A DNA stretch of 64,000 nt from Oscillospiraceae bacterium (GTDB lineage: Bacteria; Bacillota; Clostridia; Oscillospirales; Oscillospiraceae). A program made the position numbers and the translations under genes. Numbering within the stretch: the first letter of the stretch is position 1; each line of letters starts with the position of its first letter. This document shows, piece after piece, positions 52,356 through 61,110 of the stretch. The notes under the pieces are model-generated. The model worked only from the letters and a program-made list of their open reading frames with translations, searched no databases and was not told where the DNA came from. The DNA lies in contig JAJPYE010000013.1 of the NCBI GenBank assembly GCA_021205095.1, forward strand, positions 1 to 64,000. The letters run 5' to 3'.

Positions 52356-55300
52356 ATGACACGAACCCATCACACCACCAGACGGCTGGCCGCCACACTG
52401 CTGGCCATTGTAATGCTGCTGTCCATTCTGGTGCTGCCCGCCTCTGCCTCTGGGGAGAGCGAACCGTCTCTGACCCTGTCAGCGGACGCCATCGCCCTTT
52501 CCGAAACCGGCGAGAGCATCACCGCCACCCTGACCATCCCGGCCTCCGCTGCAGATGGAGACGCACAGGAATGGGCAGAGAGCCTGACCTGGAGCCTGAC
52601 AAGAGACGAGAGCTTCCAGGACGAGGAGCTTTACCCCTATTACTACACCGGCGATGAGCTGGCGAACTGGACGACCTGGGGTACGGACGGCACCGACGGA
52701 GAGGCTTACTTCTCCATCACCGAGCCGACCATTACCGTGGAAGGCAGCACCGTCACCGTTGAGCTGACCTTCACCACAGAAAATCCCTTTACAGCCACGG
52801 AGGACGGGGAGAACGCCCTGCAAATCACCGGCTATGTCACGAATCGGAACGTCTATGAATGTTTCATCGGAGACTACACCCTGGCCGTCTCCGACGGAGA
52901 AGAGACCCTGGCTGAGGCCACCGTCACCGTGAACATCTATGAGAGCTATCTGACCTACGCCGAGATTATCGACGAGCTGCTGGAGATCCAGGCCCTGGCC
53001 CAGGAGAACGGACGCTATTTTGAGATCACCGTCTACGGCGAGAGCGAGGGCGGCTATCCCCTCTACTACGTCACCCTCTCTGACAGCGAGGATTCCATCA
53101 CCCAGTTCCAGGAGATGAACGAGCTGGCCATGACAGACCCCGAATCTCTTCAGAACTCCATATCCGACGGTCTTCTGAACGGCGAGGACTACCGTGTTCC
53201 TTTCCTGATTAACAACGTCCACCCCGATGAAAACCCCGGTGTGGACGCCCAGATAAACCTGCTGCGTGAGCTTGCCACCGAAGACGCTATCACCTACAAC
53301 ACCCTGACCGGCCTTGTGAGCGGCGAGGAGGTAGACACCTCCCTGTTCGATGAGCAGGTGGCCTCCATCGAGGGCTTCACCGGCCTTGGTTCCCGCAAGA
53401 TAAGCGGCAGCGAGGAAAACGGCAACAACGACGGTGTCACCGATGCCAGCGAGTATTACACCATCAGCGACGATCTGACCATCGACGTGGAGGAGCTGCT
53501 AGACAACATCATCCTGATCGTTGTTCCCAACGAGAACCCGGATGGCCGGACGTACAACACTCGCCGCAACGCCAACGGCTTTGACCTGAACCGTGACGCC
53601 TCCAACCAGACCCAGGCGGAGACCTATTATCTCTATCAGGTGGTCAGCTCCTGGAACCCCGTTGTATTCGCGGAGCTGCACGGCTACATGGAAGAGTTCC
53701 TGGTGGAACCCTGCACCCCGCCCCACGAGCCGAACCTGGAATATGACCTTCTGGTGGATAACTTCCTCCGGGGCGCGGAGGCCTTCGGCTCGGCTGCTCT
53801 GGCCACCATGTCCGCCCAGGAGGACTATGACATGAAGTTCCAGTCCTACTACACGCCCCTGCGGGACGATTACACTGAGGGCGAGGGCTGGTCCGCCTGG
53901 GACGACCTCTGCACCAACTACGGCCCCAGCTACGCCATGCTCAACTGCGGATCCCTTGGCTACACCATCGAGACCCCTTCCAGCAACGAAGCCTGCACCC
54001 GGCTGCTGGAGTGCGGTATGTACGGCCTGCTGGCCTATGTGATGGAGTACAAGGACGACATCTATCTCAACCAGCTTGAGTTCTTCCGCCGGGGCATTGA
54101 AAACGAGGATCACGCAGAGGACATGGAGTCCTGGTATGTCAGCATGGACAACGAAATCCTGGAATCCGGAACCTGGCGCGTGGCCTATGAGGAGACCGGC
54201 AACTTCTTCCCCGAATACTATGTTATCCCCGTGGACGCGGACAGCCAGCGCGACCCTGCCGACGCCTGGGAAATGGCTGACTTCCTGACCCGCAACGGGG
54301 TAGAGGTTCGCCAGCTCACCGAGGACGTGACTGTTGACGGCGTCACCTACCTGGCCGGTTCCCTGGTGGTGGATATGTACCAGGCCAAGCGGAATTATGC
54401 GAACACCGTCCTTTGGGAGGGCGCGGACGCCTCCAGCTCCGGCTTCCCGGATCTGTATTCCGAATCCGTCTCCAACTTCCCGGAAATGCGGGGCTTCGAC
54501 TGCATTGCCATCACGGAGGTGGGTGCCTTCGAGGGCGCGCTGTCCGATGTGCTGACGGAGTTTGACGGCGCAAGTCAGCTCTCCGGCCAGGGTACGGCGG
54601 TCATTCTCTCCAACAACGGCACGGAGGCCGTGCGAGCTGTGAACGACCTGCTGTCCCAGGGCGTTACCGTGGGCATGATTACCGACGGCGACTACACCGG
54701 CGACTTCCTTATCAGCGAAGCAGCTTATGAATCCGTCTGCGACAGCTACACCCTGGTAGGCACCAGCGTCACCGAGCTTCCCACCGCCTACGCCATCAGC
54801 CAGCCCACCGTATATCTGGCGGGTCGCTATGACGACTTCTCCGGCTACGCCGTTACTGAGGGCTATTACGCCCAGTGGTTCAGCGAGGGCTATGGATTCA
54901 TTAATTACCGCAACGTGTATCAGAACGGCACCTCCAATCAGGATGTGTTCGCCTTCGAGACACAGCTTGGCTTCACCATCACCTCCGACCCGGAGGAGGC
55001 TGACGTGATCATCGGCTCCGTGAGCCTTGGCCAGGGCGAGACCGGCGAGGCCGCCACAGAGGCGGTACTCAGCGGCACCCCGTATATCGCCATGGGTTCC
55101 TCTCCCCTCTCCTACATCAGCGAAAATCTGCTGACCGACATGGAGTTTACCACTCTCGGCATGGAAGCCCTGCACACCGTCACATATCCCAGCTACAGCC
55201 TGATTACCGCAAGCCAGGCGGCAGATGAGGATTATATCATCTACACCTATAACTGCGGCGTCATCACCACCCTGCCGGAGGGAGCGGAGGTTCTGATCCA

Positions 55301-55535
55301 GGCCGCCGAGGAGGACTCCTTCATCGCCGGCTGCTGCCTGAACGAGGAGGGCCTGACCCTGGACGGCTTCGTGGAGGCCTTTACCATCCAGCGGGACGGT
55401 ATGGACATCACGGTTTTCGCCAACTCCATCGTGAACCGCGCCCATCAGCAGGATGACTACACCTTCGTCACCAACGCCATTTACAGCAAGTGCCTGACCG
55501 GCGACGTGCTGACCATGGACGACCTGACCGCCTGA
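52356..55535 (+). CDS. large secreted M14-family zinc carboxypeptidase-like protein
   Basis: The 1059-residue exported protein has a signal peptide to about residue 32. The N-terminal domain (35-195) is beta-rich. The M14 peptidase domain (about 200-570) has zinc ligands H289 and E292 in NVHPDENPG and H442 in AELHGY. The substrate-binding NPDGRTYNTRR and GFDLNRD segments lie near 395-413, and a probable catalytic Glu is in YTIETPSS. The C-terminal 480 residues (from about 575) are unrecognised and lack an anchor. All metal ligands are present, so it is probably active on peptides or peptide-bearing wall fragments outside the cell. AGGAGG precedes the ATG. Confidence 0.85.
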   Translation: MTRTHHTTRRLAATLLAIVMLLSILVLPASASGESEPSLTLSADAIALSETGESITATLTIPASAADGDAQEWAESLTWSLTRDESFQDEELYPYYYTGDELANWTTWGTDGTDGEAYFSITEPTITVEGSTVTVELTFTTENPFTATEDGENALQITGYVTNRNVYECFIGDYTLAVSDGEETLAEATVTVNIYESYLTYAEIIDELLEIQALAQENGRYFEITVYGESEGGYPLYYVTLSDSEDSITQFQEMNELAMTDPESLQNSISDGLLNGEDYRVPFLINNVHPDENPGVDAQINLLRELATEDAITYNTLTGLVSGEEVDTSLFDEQVASIEGFTGLGSRKISGSEENGNNDGVTDASEYYTISDDLTIDVEELLDNIILIVVPNENPDGRTYNTRRNANGFDLNRDASNQTQAETYYLYQVVSSWNPVVFAELHGYMEEFLVEPCTPPHEPNLEYDLLVDNFLRGAEAFGSAALATMSAQEDYDMKFQSYYTPLRDDYTEGEGWSAWDDLCTNYGPSYAMLNCGSLGYTIETPSSNEACTRLLECGMYGLLAYVMEYKDDIYLNQLEFFRRGIENEDHAEDMESWYVSMDNEILESGTWRVAYEETGNFFPEYYVIPVDADSQRDPADAWEMADFLTRNGVEVRQLTEDVTVDGVTYLAGSLVVDMYQAKRNYANTVLWEGADASSSGFPDLYSESVSNFPEMRGFDCIAITEVGAFEGALSDVLTEFDGASQLSGQGTAVILSNNGTEAVRAVNDLLSQGVTVGMITDGDYTGDFLISEAAYESVCDSYTLVGTSVTELPTAYAISQPTVYLAGRYDDFSGYAVTEGYYAQWFSEGYGFINYRNVYQNGTSNQDVFAFETQLGFTITSDPEEADVIIGSVSLGQGETGEAATEAVLSGTPYIAMGSSPLSYISENLLTDMEFTTLGMEALHTVTYPSYSLITASQAADEDYIIYTYNCGVITTLPEGAEVLIQAAEEDSFIAGCCLNEEGLTLDGFVEAFTIQRDGMDITVFANSIVNRAHQQDDYTFVTNAIYSKCLTGDVLTMDDLTA

Positions 55536-55583
55536 GTCTGACAGAGACCCCCACAGACAATTTCACAGAGACCCCATAAAAAG

Positions 55584-55616
55584 GCCGGGTGCGCTCTCGG
55601 AGCCGCCCGGCTTTTG
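55584..55616 (+). terminator. terminator after the M14 peptidase gene
   Basis: GCCGGG (55584-55589) and CCCGGC (55606-55611) close a larger GC-rich hairpin followed by TTTTGC. Confidence 0.7.
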
Positions 55617-55646
55617 CAAAAAACTCCACAGAAAGGCAGCAATTCC

Positions 55647-56480
55647 ATGCGCTTTTGGAAAATGAATGGTCTGGGAAATGATTTTATCATCCTGAACAAT
55701 ATGGAGGAGCGCCTCCCGGCGGAGCACTTGCCGGAGTTTGCCCGCAGGCTGTGCCATCGGCGGCTTTCCATCGGCGCGGACGGCCTGATGGTTGTGGAGG
55801 CCGCCGAGCAGGGCGGCGATTTCAAAATGCTGTTTTTCAACTCTGACGGTACCGTGGGCGAGATGTGCGGCAACGGCGCACGGTGCATATGCCGATACGG
55901 CTGCGAGACCGGCCTGGCCGGAGAACAGCAAACCATAGAGACTACGGCGGGCCTTGTCACAGGCCAGCGCATAGACCGCCGCACCTATAAGATACGACTA
56001 AACGACCCAACGATCATCAAGCTTGACTGCCCTGTGGAAATTGAGGGCAAAACCTATTCCTGCTCCTATATAGAATTGGGTTCCCCCGGTCTCCCCCACG
56101 CCGTCGTCAGCTTTCCCGGTCTGAAAGATGCCGAGGAGAACGATTTGCGCGAGTTGGGACGTAAAATACGCTGGCACAGGGATTTTCCGAAAGGGGCCAA
56201 CGTAAGCTTTTACAAGTGCCTCAATCCCGGTCATGTGCTGGCAAAAACCTTTGAACGAGGCGTGGAGGATTTCACCCTGGCCTGCGGCACCGGCGCAGGC
56301 TCCGTCGCCACGGCTCTGACCCTTTTGGGCCGGTGCAGCGGCGAAAATATCCGGGTCTCCATGCCGGGCGGCGACCTGTTTGTGGATGTTCTGACCCAGG
56401 GCGGTATGGTGGAGAGCCTGTACCTCACCGGCCTGACCAACATCGTCGCCCAGGGCGAGATTACGGATGAGGAACTTTAA
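55647..56480 (+). CDS. dapF: diaminopimelate epimerase
   Basis: Interconverts LL- and meso-diaminopimelate. The 277-residue protein has both catalytic cysteines in their motifs: MCGNGARC (C74) and ACGTGAGS in the second half. The start MRFWKMNGLGNDF matches the family; GAAAGG lies upstream. It heads the dapF-dapA-dapB-dapH-deacylase block, which supplies lysine and peptidoglycan precursors. Confidence 0.95.
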   Translation: MRFWKMNGLGNDFIILNNMEERLPAEHLPEFARRLCHRRLSIGADGLMVVEAAEQGGDFKMLFFNSDGTVGEMCGNGARCICRYGCETGLAGEQQTIETTAGLVTGQRIDRRTYKIRLNDPTIIKLDCPVEIEGKTYSCSYIELGSPGLPHAVVSFPGLKDAEENDLRELGRKIRWHRDFPKGANVSFYKCLNPGHVLAKTFERGVEDFTLACGTGAGSVATALTLLGRCSGENIRVSMPGGDLFVDVLTQGGMVESLYLTGLTNIVAQGEITDEEL

Positions 56481-56570
56481 ATTTGCAATAAAATCAGCAC
56501 CATATGCCCTTGTACAGCAAATCGTGCTGCCTATATAATAGAAAATATTTTTACAGGAGAGTGTATAACC

Positions 56571-57461
56571 ATGACAAAGAACCCCATTTTCAAGGGCGCT
56601 GCTACCGCCCTGATTACGCCTCTGAACGAAAGCGGTATCGACTTTCCTGCCTTTGGCCGTCTGATCGACTGGCAGATCGAGCAGGGCATCAACGCCCTGG
56701 TTATCGTGGGAACCACCGGGGAGGGAGCCACGCTGAACCACCAGGAGCATTGCGCCGCCATTCAGTACGCCGTGGAACGGGCCGCAGGGCGCGTACCCAT
56801 TATCGCCGGAACCGGCTCCAACGACACCGCCTATTCTATCGAGCTGACACGCTTTGCCTGCAACGTGGGCGCGGACGCCATGCTGGTGGTGACGCCCTAC
56901 TATAACAAAGCCACCCAGAAGGGCCTTATCGCCTCCTTCTCCGCCATTGCGGACGCCTCCACCAAGCCCCTCATTCTCTATAACGTCCCCTCCCGCACCG
57001 GCGTGAACATCGAGCCGTCCACCTATGCGGCCCTGGCCGACCACCCCAATATTGCCGCCATCAAGGAGGCCAACAGCAACATCTCCAAGATCGTGGAAAC
57101 CGCCTCTCTGGTGGGCGACAAGCTGGACATCTATTCCGGCAACGACGACCAGATCGTTCCCATTCTGGCCATGGGCGGCTCTGGCATCATCTCCGTTCTC
57201 TCGAACATCATGCCCGCCCAGACGGTAGAGATCTGCACCCGCTTCTGGGCCGGAGACGTGGCAGGCAGCGCCCGGCTCCAGTGTGAGCTGCTGCCCATGA
57301 TAAACGCCCTGTTCTGCGAGGTGAACCCCATCCCCGTGAAGGCAGCTATGGCCGCCATGGGCTTCTGCGAAAACTACGTCCGTCTGCCCCTGACACCCAT
57401 GGAGAGCGGCCACGAGGCCGCCATGCTGGAGCTGATGCGGGGCCACGGTCTGATAAGCTGA
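56571..57461 (+). CDS. dapA: 4-hydroxy-tetrahydrodipicolinate synthase
   Basis: Condenses pyruvate with aspartate semialdehyde. The 296-residue TIM barrel has the Schiff-base Lys at 165 (AIKEANSN), Tyr137 in LYNVPSRTG, and GTTGEGATL. Length is normal. AGGAGAG precedes the ATG. The gene is ten bases before dapB. Confidence 0.96.
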   Translation: MTKNPIFKGAATALITPLNESGIDFPAFGRLIDWQIEQGINALVIVGTTGEGATLNHQEHCAAIQYAVERAAGRVPIIAGTGSNDTAYSIELTRFACNVGADAMLVVTPYYNKATQKGLIASFSAIADASTKPLILYNVPSRTGVNIEPSTYAALADHPNIAAIKEANSNISKIVETASLVGDKLDIYSGNDDQIVPILAMGGSGIISVLSNIMPAQTVEICTRFWAGDVAGSARLQCELLPMINALFCEVNPIPVKAAMAAMGFCENYVRLPLTPMESGHEAAMLELMRGHGLIS

Positions 57462-57470
57462 GGCGCGGCT

Positions 57471-58214
57471 ATGAATATCATCGTCCACGGCTGCACAGGC
57501 CGCATGGGAACCATTCTGACAGACCTGATTCAGGCCCCCGGAAGCGGTCATACTCTGGCCGCCGGTATCGCCCCCGGCGCTTCGCCCGCCGATGGCCGGT
57601 ATTCCTCCCTGGATGCCTATACCGGCAGGGCAGACTGCGTTATTGATTTCTCCTCCCACAGCGCCACGGCGGCCCTGACCGCCTGGTGCGTCTGGCAGGA
57701 GATACCGCTGGTCATCGCCACCACCGGCCAGACGGAGGAGGAAAAGGCCCTGATATACGCCGCTGGAAAGCAGATTCCCCTGTTTTTCGCCGCCAATATG
57801 TCCATCGGCGTGGCCGTGCTGTCAAGCCTGGCGCGGCAGGCCGCCGCCATGTTCCCAGAGGCGGACATAGAGATCATCGAACGGCACCACAACCAGAAGC
57901 AGGACGTTCCCAGCGGCACGGCGCTGTTGCTGGCCGCCTCCCTGCGTCAGGCCAGGCCGAAGGCGGAGCTGGTCATAGGTCGGCACGAAAACGGCAAGCG
58001 GGCCAAAAATGAAATCGGCATCCACTCCCTGCGCTACGGCAACGAGGTGGGTACCCACGAAATCATTATTTCCGACGGCAGCGAGACCATCACCCTGAAG
58101 CACGAGGCGGAAAACCGTTCTCTGTTCGCCCGCGGGGCGTTGGCTGCGGCGGCCTTCCTCCAGGGGAAGGAGCCGGGGCTGTATACCATGGCCGATCTTG
58201 TGACCGCCGGATAA
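57471..58214 (+). CDS. dapB: 4-hydroxy-tetrahydrodipicolinate reductase
   Basis: Reduces the DapA product with NAD(P)H. The 247-residue protein has the dinucleotide-binding start [11 protein letters not shown], the [10 protein letters not shown] segment and the catalytic [19 protein letters not shown]. Length is normal. It sits between dapA and dapH on the same strand. Confidence 0.95.
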   Translation: MNIIVHGCTGRMGTILTDLIQAPGSGHTLAAGIAPGASPADGRYSSLDAYTGRADCVIDFSSHSATAALTAWCVWQEIPLVIATTGQTEEEKALIYAAGKQIPLFFAANMSIGVAVLSSLARQAAAMFPEADIEIIERHHNQKQDVPSGTALLLAASLRQARPKAELVIGRHENGKRAKNEIGIHSLRYGNEVGTHEIIISDGSETITLKHEAENRSLFARGALAAAAFLQGKEPGLYTMADLVTAG

Positions 58215-58228
58215 GGAGAGAGTAAAGC

Positions 58229-58920
58229 ATGACCGCACAGGAAATCATTCAGCACATCGCTCAGGCGGAAAAAAAACGCCGGTAAAGCTATACATCAGGG
58301 AAACCGCCCCCATCGACTACGGCAGCGCCCATGTTTTTGGAGCCGGAGATAAAATCGTGTTCGGCGACTGGCGGGAGCTGGGGCCTGTCGTCCAGGCAAA
58401 CCAGGACAAAATCGCGGACATCGTCGTGGAAAACGACTGCCGCAACAGCGCCATCCCCCTGCTGGACATGAAGGACATCTCCGCCCGCATCGAGCCGGGA
58501 GCCATCATCCGGGAGCAGGTGGACATCGGCCCCAACGCCGTGATTATGATGGGCGCGGTGATAAACATCGGCGCGGTCGTCGGCGAGGGTACCATGATTG
58601 ACATGGGAGCCATTCTGGGCGGACGGGCCACCGTTGGAAAAAACTGCCATATCGGCGCGGGAGCCGTACTGGCCGGCGTTATAGAGCCTGCCTCCGCCAC
58701 CCCCGTCATTATTGAAGACAACGTGCTTGTCGGAGCCAACGCCGTCATTATCGAAGGCGTCCATGTGGGGGCAAACTCCGTGGTAGCCGCTGGGGCCGTG
58801 GTCATTGAGGACGTGCCGGAGGGCATGGTGGTGGCCGGGTGTCCCGCACGGGTCATCAAGAAAAAGGACGAATCCACCACCCAAAAGACCGCTTTGGAGG
58901 ATGCGTTGCGAACGCTGTAA
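58229..58920 (+). CDS. dapH: tetrahydrodipicolinate N-acetyltransferase, out of frame at an A8 run
   Basis: Acetylates tetrahydrodipicolinate in the acetylase branch of lysine synthesis. The ATG at 58229, after AAGGAGAG, reads [18 protein letters not shown] and then stops at 58283. The rest of DapH, from KKTPVKLYI onward (58270-58920), lies in the -1 frame. It is intact: [18 protein letters not shown], left-handed beta-helix hexapeptides, [13 protein letters not shown]. One A missing from the run at 58269-58276 explains this. The choices are a sequencing indel, -1 frameshifting or transcript slippage on the A run, or a real mutation. The downstream frame has no decay and the pathway looks otherwise complete, so a functional product is likely. 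Confidence 0.85.
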
Positions 58921-58946
58921 AAAATCTAAAAGGACGCTATTACGAC

Positions 58947-60134
58947 ATGAAATCAACACAGCCTGATTTTATTTCCATGGCAAAATCACTCGCCCCGTGG
59001 CTGACAGAGCTGCGGGGCCGTTTTCACCGCCGCCCGGAGCTTGGCAATCAGGAATACGCCACCGCCGGGGTCATAGAATCCGCCCTTTCCCGTCTTGACA
59101 TCAGCCATGAAAGGCTGCTGGATACCGCCGTGGTAGGACTATTATCCGGCGGCAGGCCGGGGCGGACGGCGGCCTTTCGGGCGGATATGGACGCCTTGCC
59201 CATCCAGGAAGCGACCGACGCCCCCTTCGCCTCTGTGGTTCCCGGCTGTATGCACGCCTGCGGCCATGACTTCCACATGACCGCCGCCCTGGGCGCGGCG
59301 GCGCTGCTGGCCCAGTGCCGGGAACGGCTGCCGGGGCATGTGAAGCTGCTGTTTCAGCCTGCGGAGGAGGGCATCGGCGGTGCGGAGCGGATGATTGCCG
59401 CTGGCTGTTTGGAAAGTCCCCACGTTGACGCGGTTTTCGGCTGCCACGTCTCCCCTGACCTGCCCGCCGGAACAGTGGGGATTCGCTACGGCAAGTTTTA
59501 CGCCGCCTCCAACCCCTTCGCCATTCGCTTTCTGGGCCGAAGCGCCCACGGGGCGGAGCCGGAAAAAGGAGCGGACGCCATTGCCGCCGCCGCGTCCGCC
59601 GTATGTGCGCTGCTGGAACTGCGCCGGACGCTCACGGAGAAGAACGGCCCCACCGTCATTTCTGTAGGCATACTTCAGGGTGGGGACGCGGAAAATATCA
59701 TTGCCGAACACGCCCACATTCAGGGCATCATCCGCACGCTGGGGCCAGAAGCCCGCCTCCAGGCTACTACAGCCGTTCGTCAGGCCGCCCTGGAGGCCGC
59801 GGAGCAATACGGCGTTCAGGCGGACGTCCGCATACGGGAAAGCTATCCCGGCGTGGTGAATCATGACGGCATGAGTCTTCTTGCAGAACGAACCGCCCGA
59901 TCTCTACTGGGCGAAAACCAGGTAACAATTCTTTCCCGCCCCACCCTGACCACGGAGGATTTCGGTTACTTCATCGAAAACACCCCCGGCTGCTTCTATC
60001 ACTTCGGCGTAGGCGGCAACTATCCCCTCCACAACGACCATTTCCTCCCCGACAGCGACCTGCTCCCCCTGGCCGCCGCCACTCACGCGGCGGTGATATG
60101 GGACTATCTCACCGGCTCCAATACAGGAAAATAA
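58947..60134 (+). CDS. M20-family amidohydrolase, probable N-acetyl-diaminopimelate deacetylase
   Basis: The 395-residue metallopeptidase-fold enzyme has FRADMDALPI, CMHACGHDFHMTAALG (metal ligands), FQPAEEGIGGAERMI with the catalytic Glu pair, GRSAHGAEPEKGADAI and LTTEDFGYF. In this position after dapH it most likely removes the acetyl group from N-acetyl-LL-diaminopimelate. Close relatives hydrolyse hippurate or indole-amino-acid conjugates, so sequence alone does not settle it. The start has AAAAGGA upstream, 26 bases after dapH. Confidence 0.85.
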   Translation: MKSTQPDFISMAKSLAPWLTELRGRFHRRPELGNQEYATAGVIESALSRLDISHERLLDTAVVGLLSGGRPGRTAAFRADMDALPIQEATDAPFASVVPGCMHACGHDFHMTAALGAAALLAQCRERLPGHVKLLFQPAEEGIGGAERMIAAGCLESPHVDAVFGCHVSPDLPAGTVGIRYGKFYAASNPFAIRFLGRSAHGAEPEKGADAIAAAASAVCALLELRRTLTEKNGPTVISVGILQGGDAENIIAEHAHIQGIIRTLGPEARLQATTAVRQAALEAAEQYGVQADVRIRESYPGVVNHDGMSLLAERTARSLLGENQVTILSRPTLTTEDFGYFIENTPGCFYHFGVGGNYPLHNDHFLPDSDLLPLAAATHAAVIWDYLTGSNTGK

Positions 60135-60151
60135 AAACCGGGGGCCGCCGC

Positions 60152-60418
60152 CTATGACAGCAGCATGGCCCCCAGCATAATAAGCAGATCCCTGTCCCCG
60201 CTCTCCCGGTACATCAGGTACAATATCAGCGCCAATATGAGATCATCGGTTTCCATATCGATGGTCTCTATTTTTTTGAACAGCCCCTCCAATGCGCCGG
60301 AGAAGGGATCTCTCGATCCTCCCCCGGTCGATGCAGGAGAGGCCGCCGGAGGCTGCCTGTTTTGTCCACTCTCCGGGGCCGAAGCCGCCCTGACTCCCCA
60401 GGCTCCGCTATATGCCAT
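60152..60418 (-). CDS. unknown 88-residue protein, third of a small overlapping trio
   Basis: A Pro/Ser/Gly-rich N-terminal half is followed by an amphipathic to hydrophobic C-terminal half (FSGALEGLFKKIETIDMETDDLILALILYLMYRES..LIMLGAMLLS). It may associate with membranes or form a small helical bundle. Its ATG overlaps the preceding gene's stop by eleven bases, with GGAGGGAG upstream. Family not recognised. Confidence 0.75.
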   Translation of the reverse strand: MAYSGAWGVRAASAPESGQNRQPPAASPASTGGGSRDPFSGALEGLFKKIETIDMETDDLILALILYLMYRESGDRDLLIMLGAMLLS

Positions 60419-60788
60419 CGCCGCTCCCTCCGTATTCCCGCATCACCGCCCCGGCGATATGCACCATCTGGGCAATTTTCACGGCACGATCCAGCTTCTC
60501 CTGCTTTTCCGGGCGCATATAGGGCCGCATGGCCATCAGCAGGGCTGCAGATTTGCTGTTTTTCTCCTGTCCGCTGGAAAACATCCTCCCCAGAGCCGCC
60601 AGAAGCTTCGCGTCTCCGCCTGACATGGCAAGCCCATTTCCCTCTGGCGCGGATGCGGAGTCCTCGTTTGGAACCGATTCGGATTCACCTGCTCCGCCCA
60701 TCAGATTTTTGGCCATCTGCGCGATTTTTCCCATCTGCTCCGGGTCAGACAGCACAGCGGAAATCCTGTCGCTCAGATCACCGTCCAT
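60408..60788 (-). CDS. unknown 126-residue helical protein, second of the trio
   Basis: It starts MDGDLSDRISAVLSDPEQMGKIAQMAKNLMGG. A disordered acidic stretch follows, then a helical C-terminus (AKLLAALGRMFSSG..KSAALLMAMRPYMRPEKQEKLDRAVKIAQMVHIAGAV). It is soluble with no catalytic motif. Both ends overlap the neighbouring genes by eleven bases, so translation is probably coupled and the three products made in ratio. Confidence 0.78.
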   Translation of the reverse strand: MDGDLSDRISAVLSDPEQMGKIAQMAKNLMGGAGESESVPNEDSASAPEGNGLAMSGGDAKLLAALGRMFSSGQEKNSKSAALLMAMRPYMRPEKQEKLDRAVKIAQMVHIAGAVMREYGGSGDGI

Positions 60789-61032
60789 CCTGCACCGCCT
60801 TTTCCACCTGGGCGGCAAAGCTTTTGCCCTCCGGGGTGGATAAAATACCCTTCAGCATATCAGCCAGCGTCTGCGCATCTCCCTGCTGGGCCGCCTTCGT
60901 CAGACGCTCTCCGTCCACTTTGGCAGCCAGTTTGACGCCCGCTTCCGAGGTTGTCAGCTTTTCCAGCGCGGCACCGTTCTTTCCTTGTCGCACCTGCCGG
61001 GCATATTCTTCCAGGTCGATGTCCTGCTTCAT
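60778..61032 (-). CDS. unknown 84-residue protein, first of the trio
   Basis: A small charged helical protein (MKQDIDLEEYARQVRQGKNGAALEKLTTSEAGVKL..LADMLKGILSTPEGKSFAAQVEKA). The start at 61032 is chosen because a GGGGGGAT site lies upstream and a longer frame lacks one. It reads like a short adaptor or structural protein. No family known to me. Confidence 0.75.
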   Translation of the reverse strand: MKQDIDLEEYARQVRQGKNGAALEKLTTSEAGVKLAAKVDGERLTKAAQQGDAQTLADMLKGILSTPEGKSFAAQVEKAVQDGR

Positions 61033-61110
61033 ATAAAAATCCCCCCTCTGCTGTCCCATACTATGCAGGCCGAGCAAAGGGGGTGATTCATTTTTTAGTT
61101 GGTTCAGATA

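Noticed and set aside
52030..52359. A 109-codon frame in the leader before the M14 peptidase
   Set aside because: It runs through two strong hairpins and the ribosome site of the next gene and has no ribosome site of its own. A regulatory leader explains it better.
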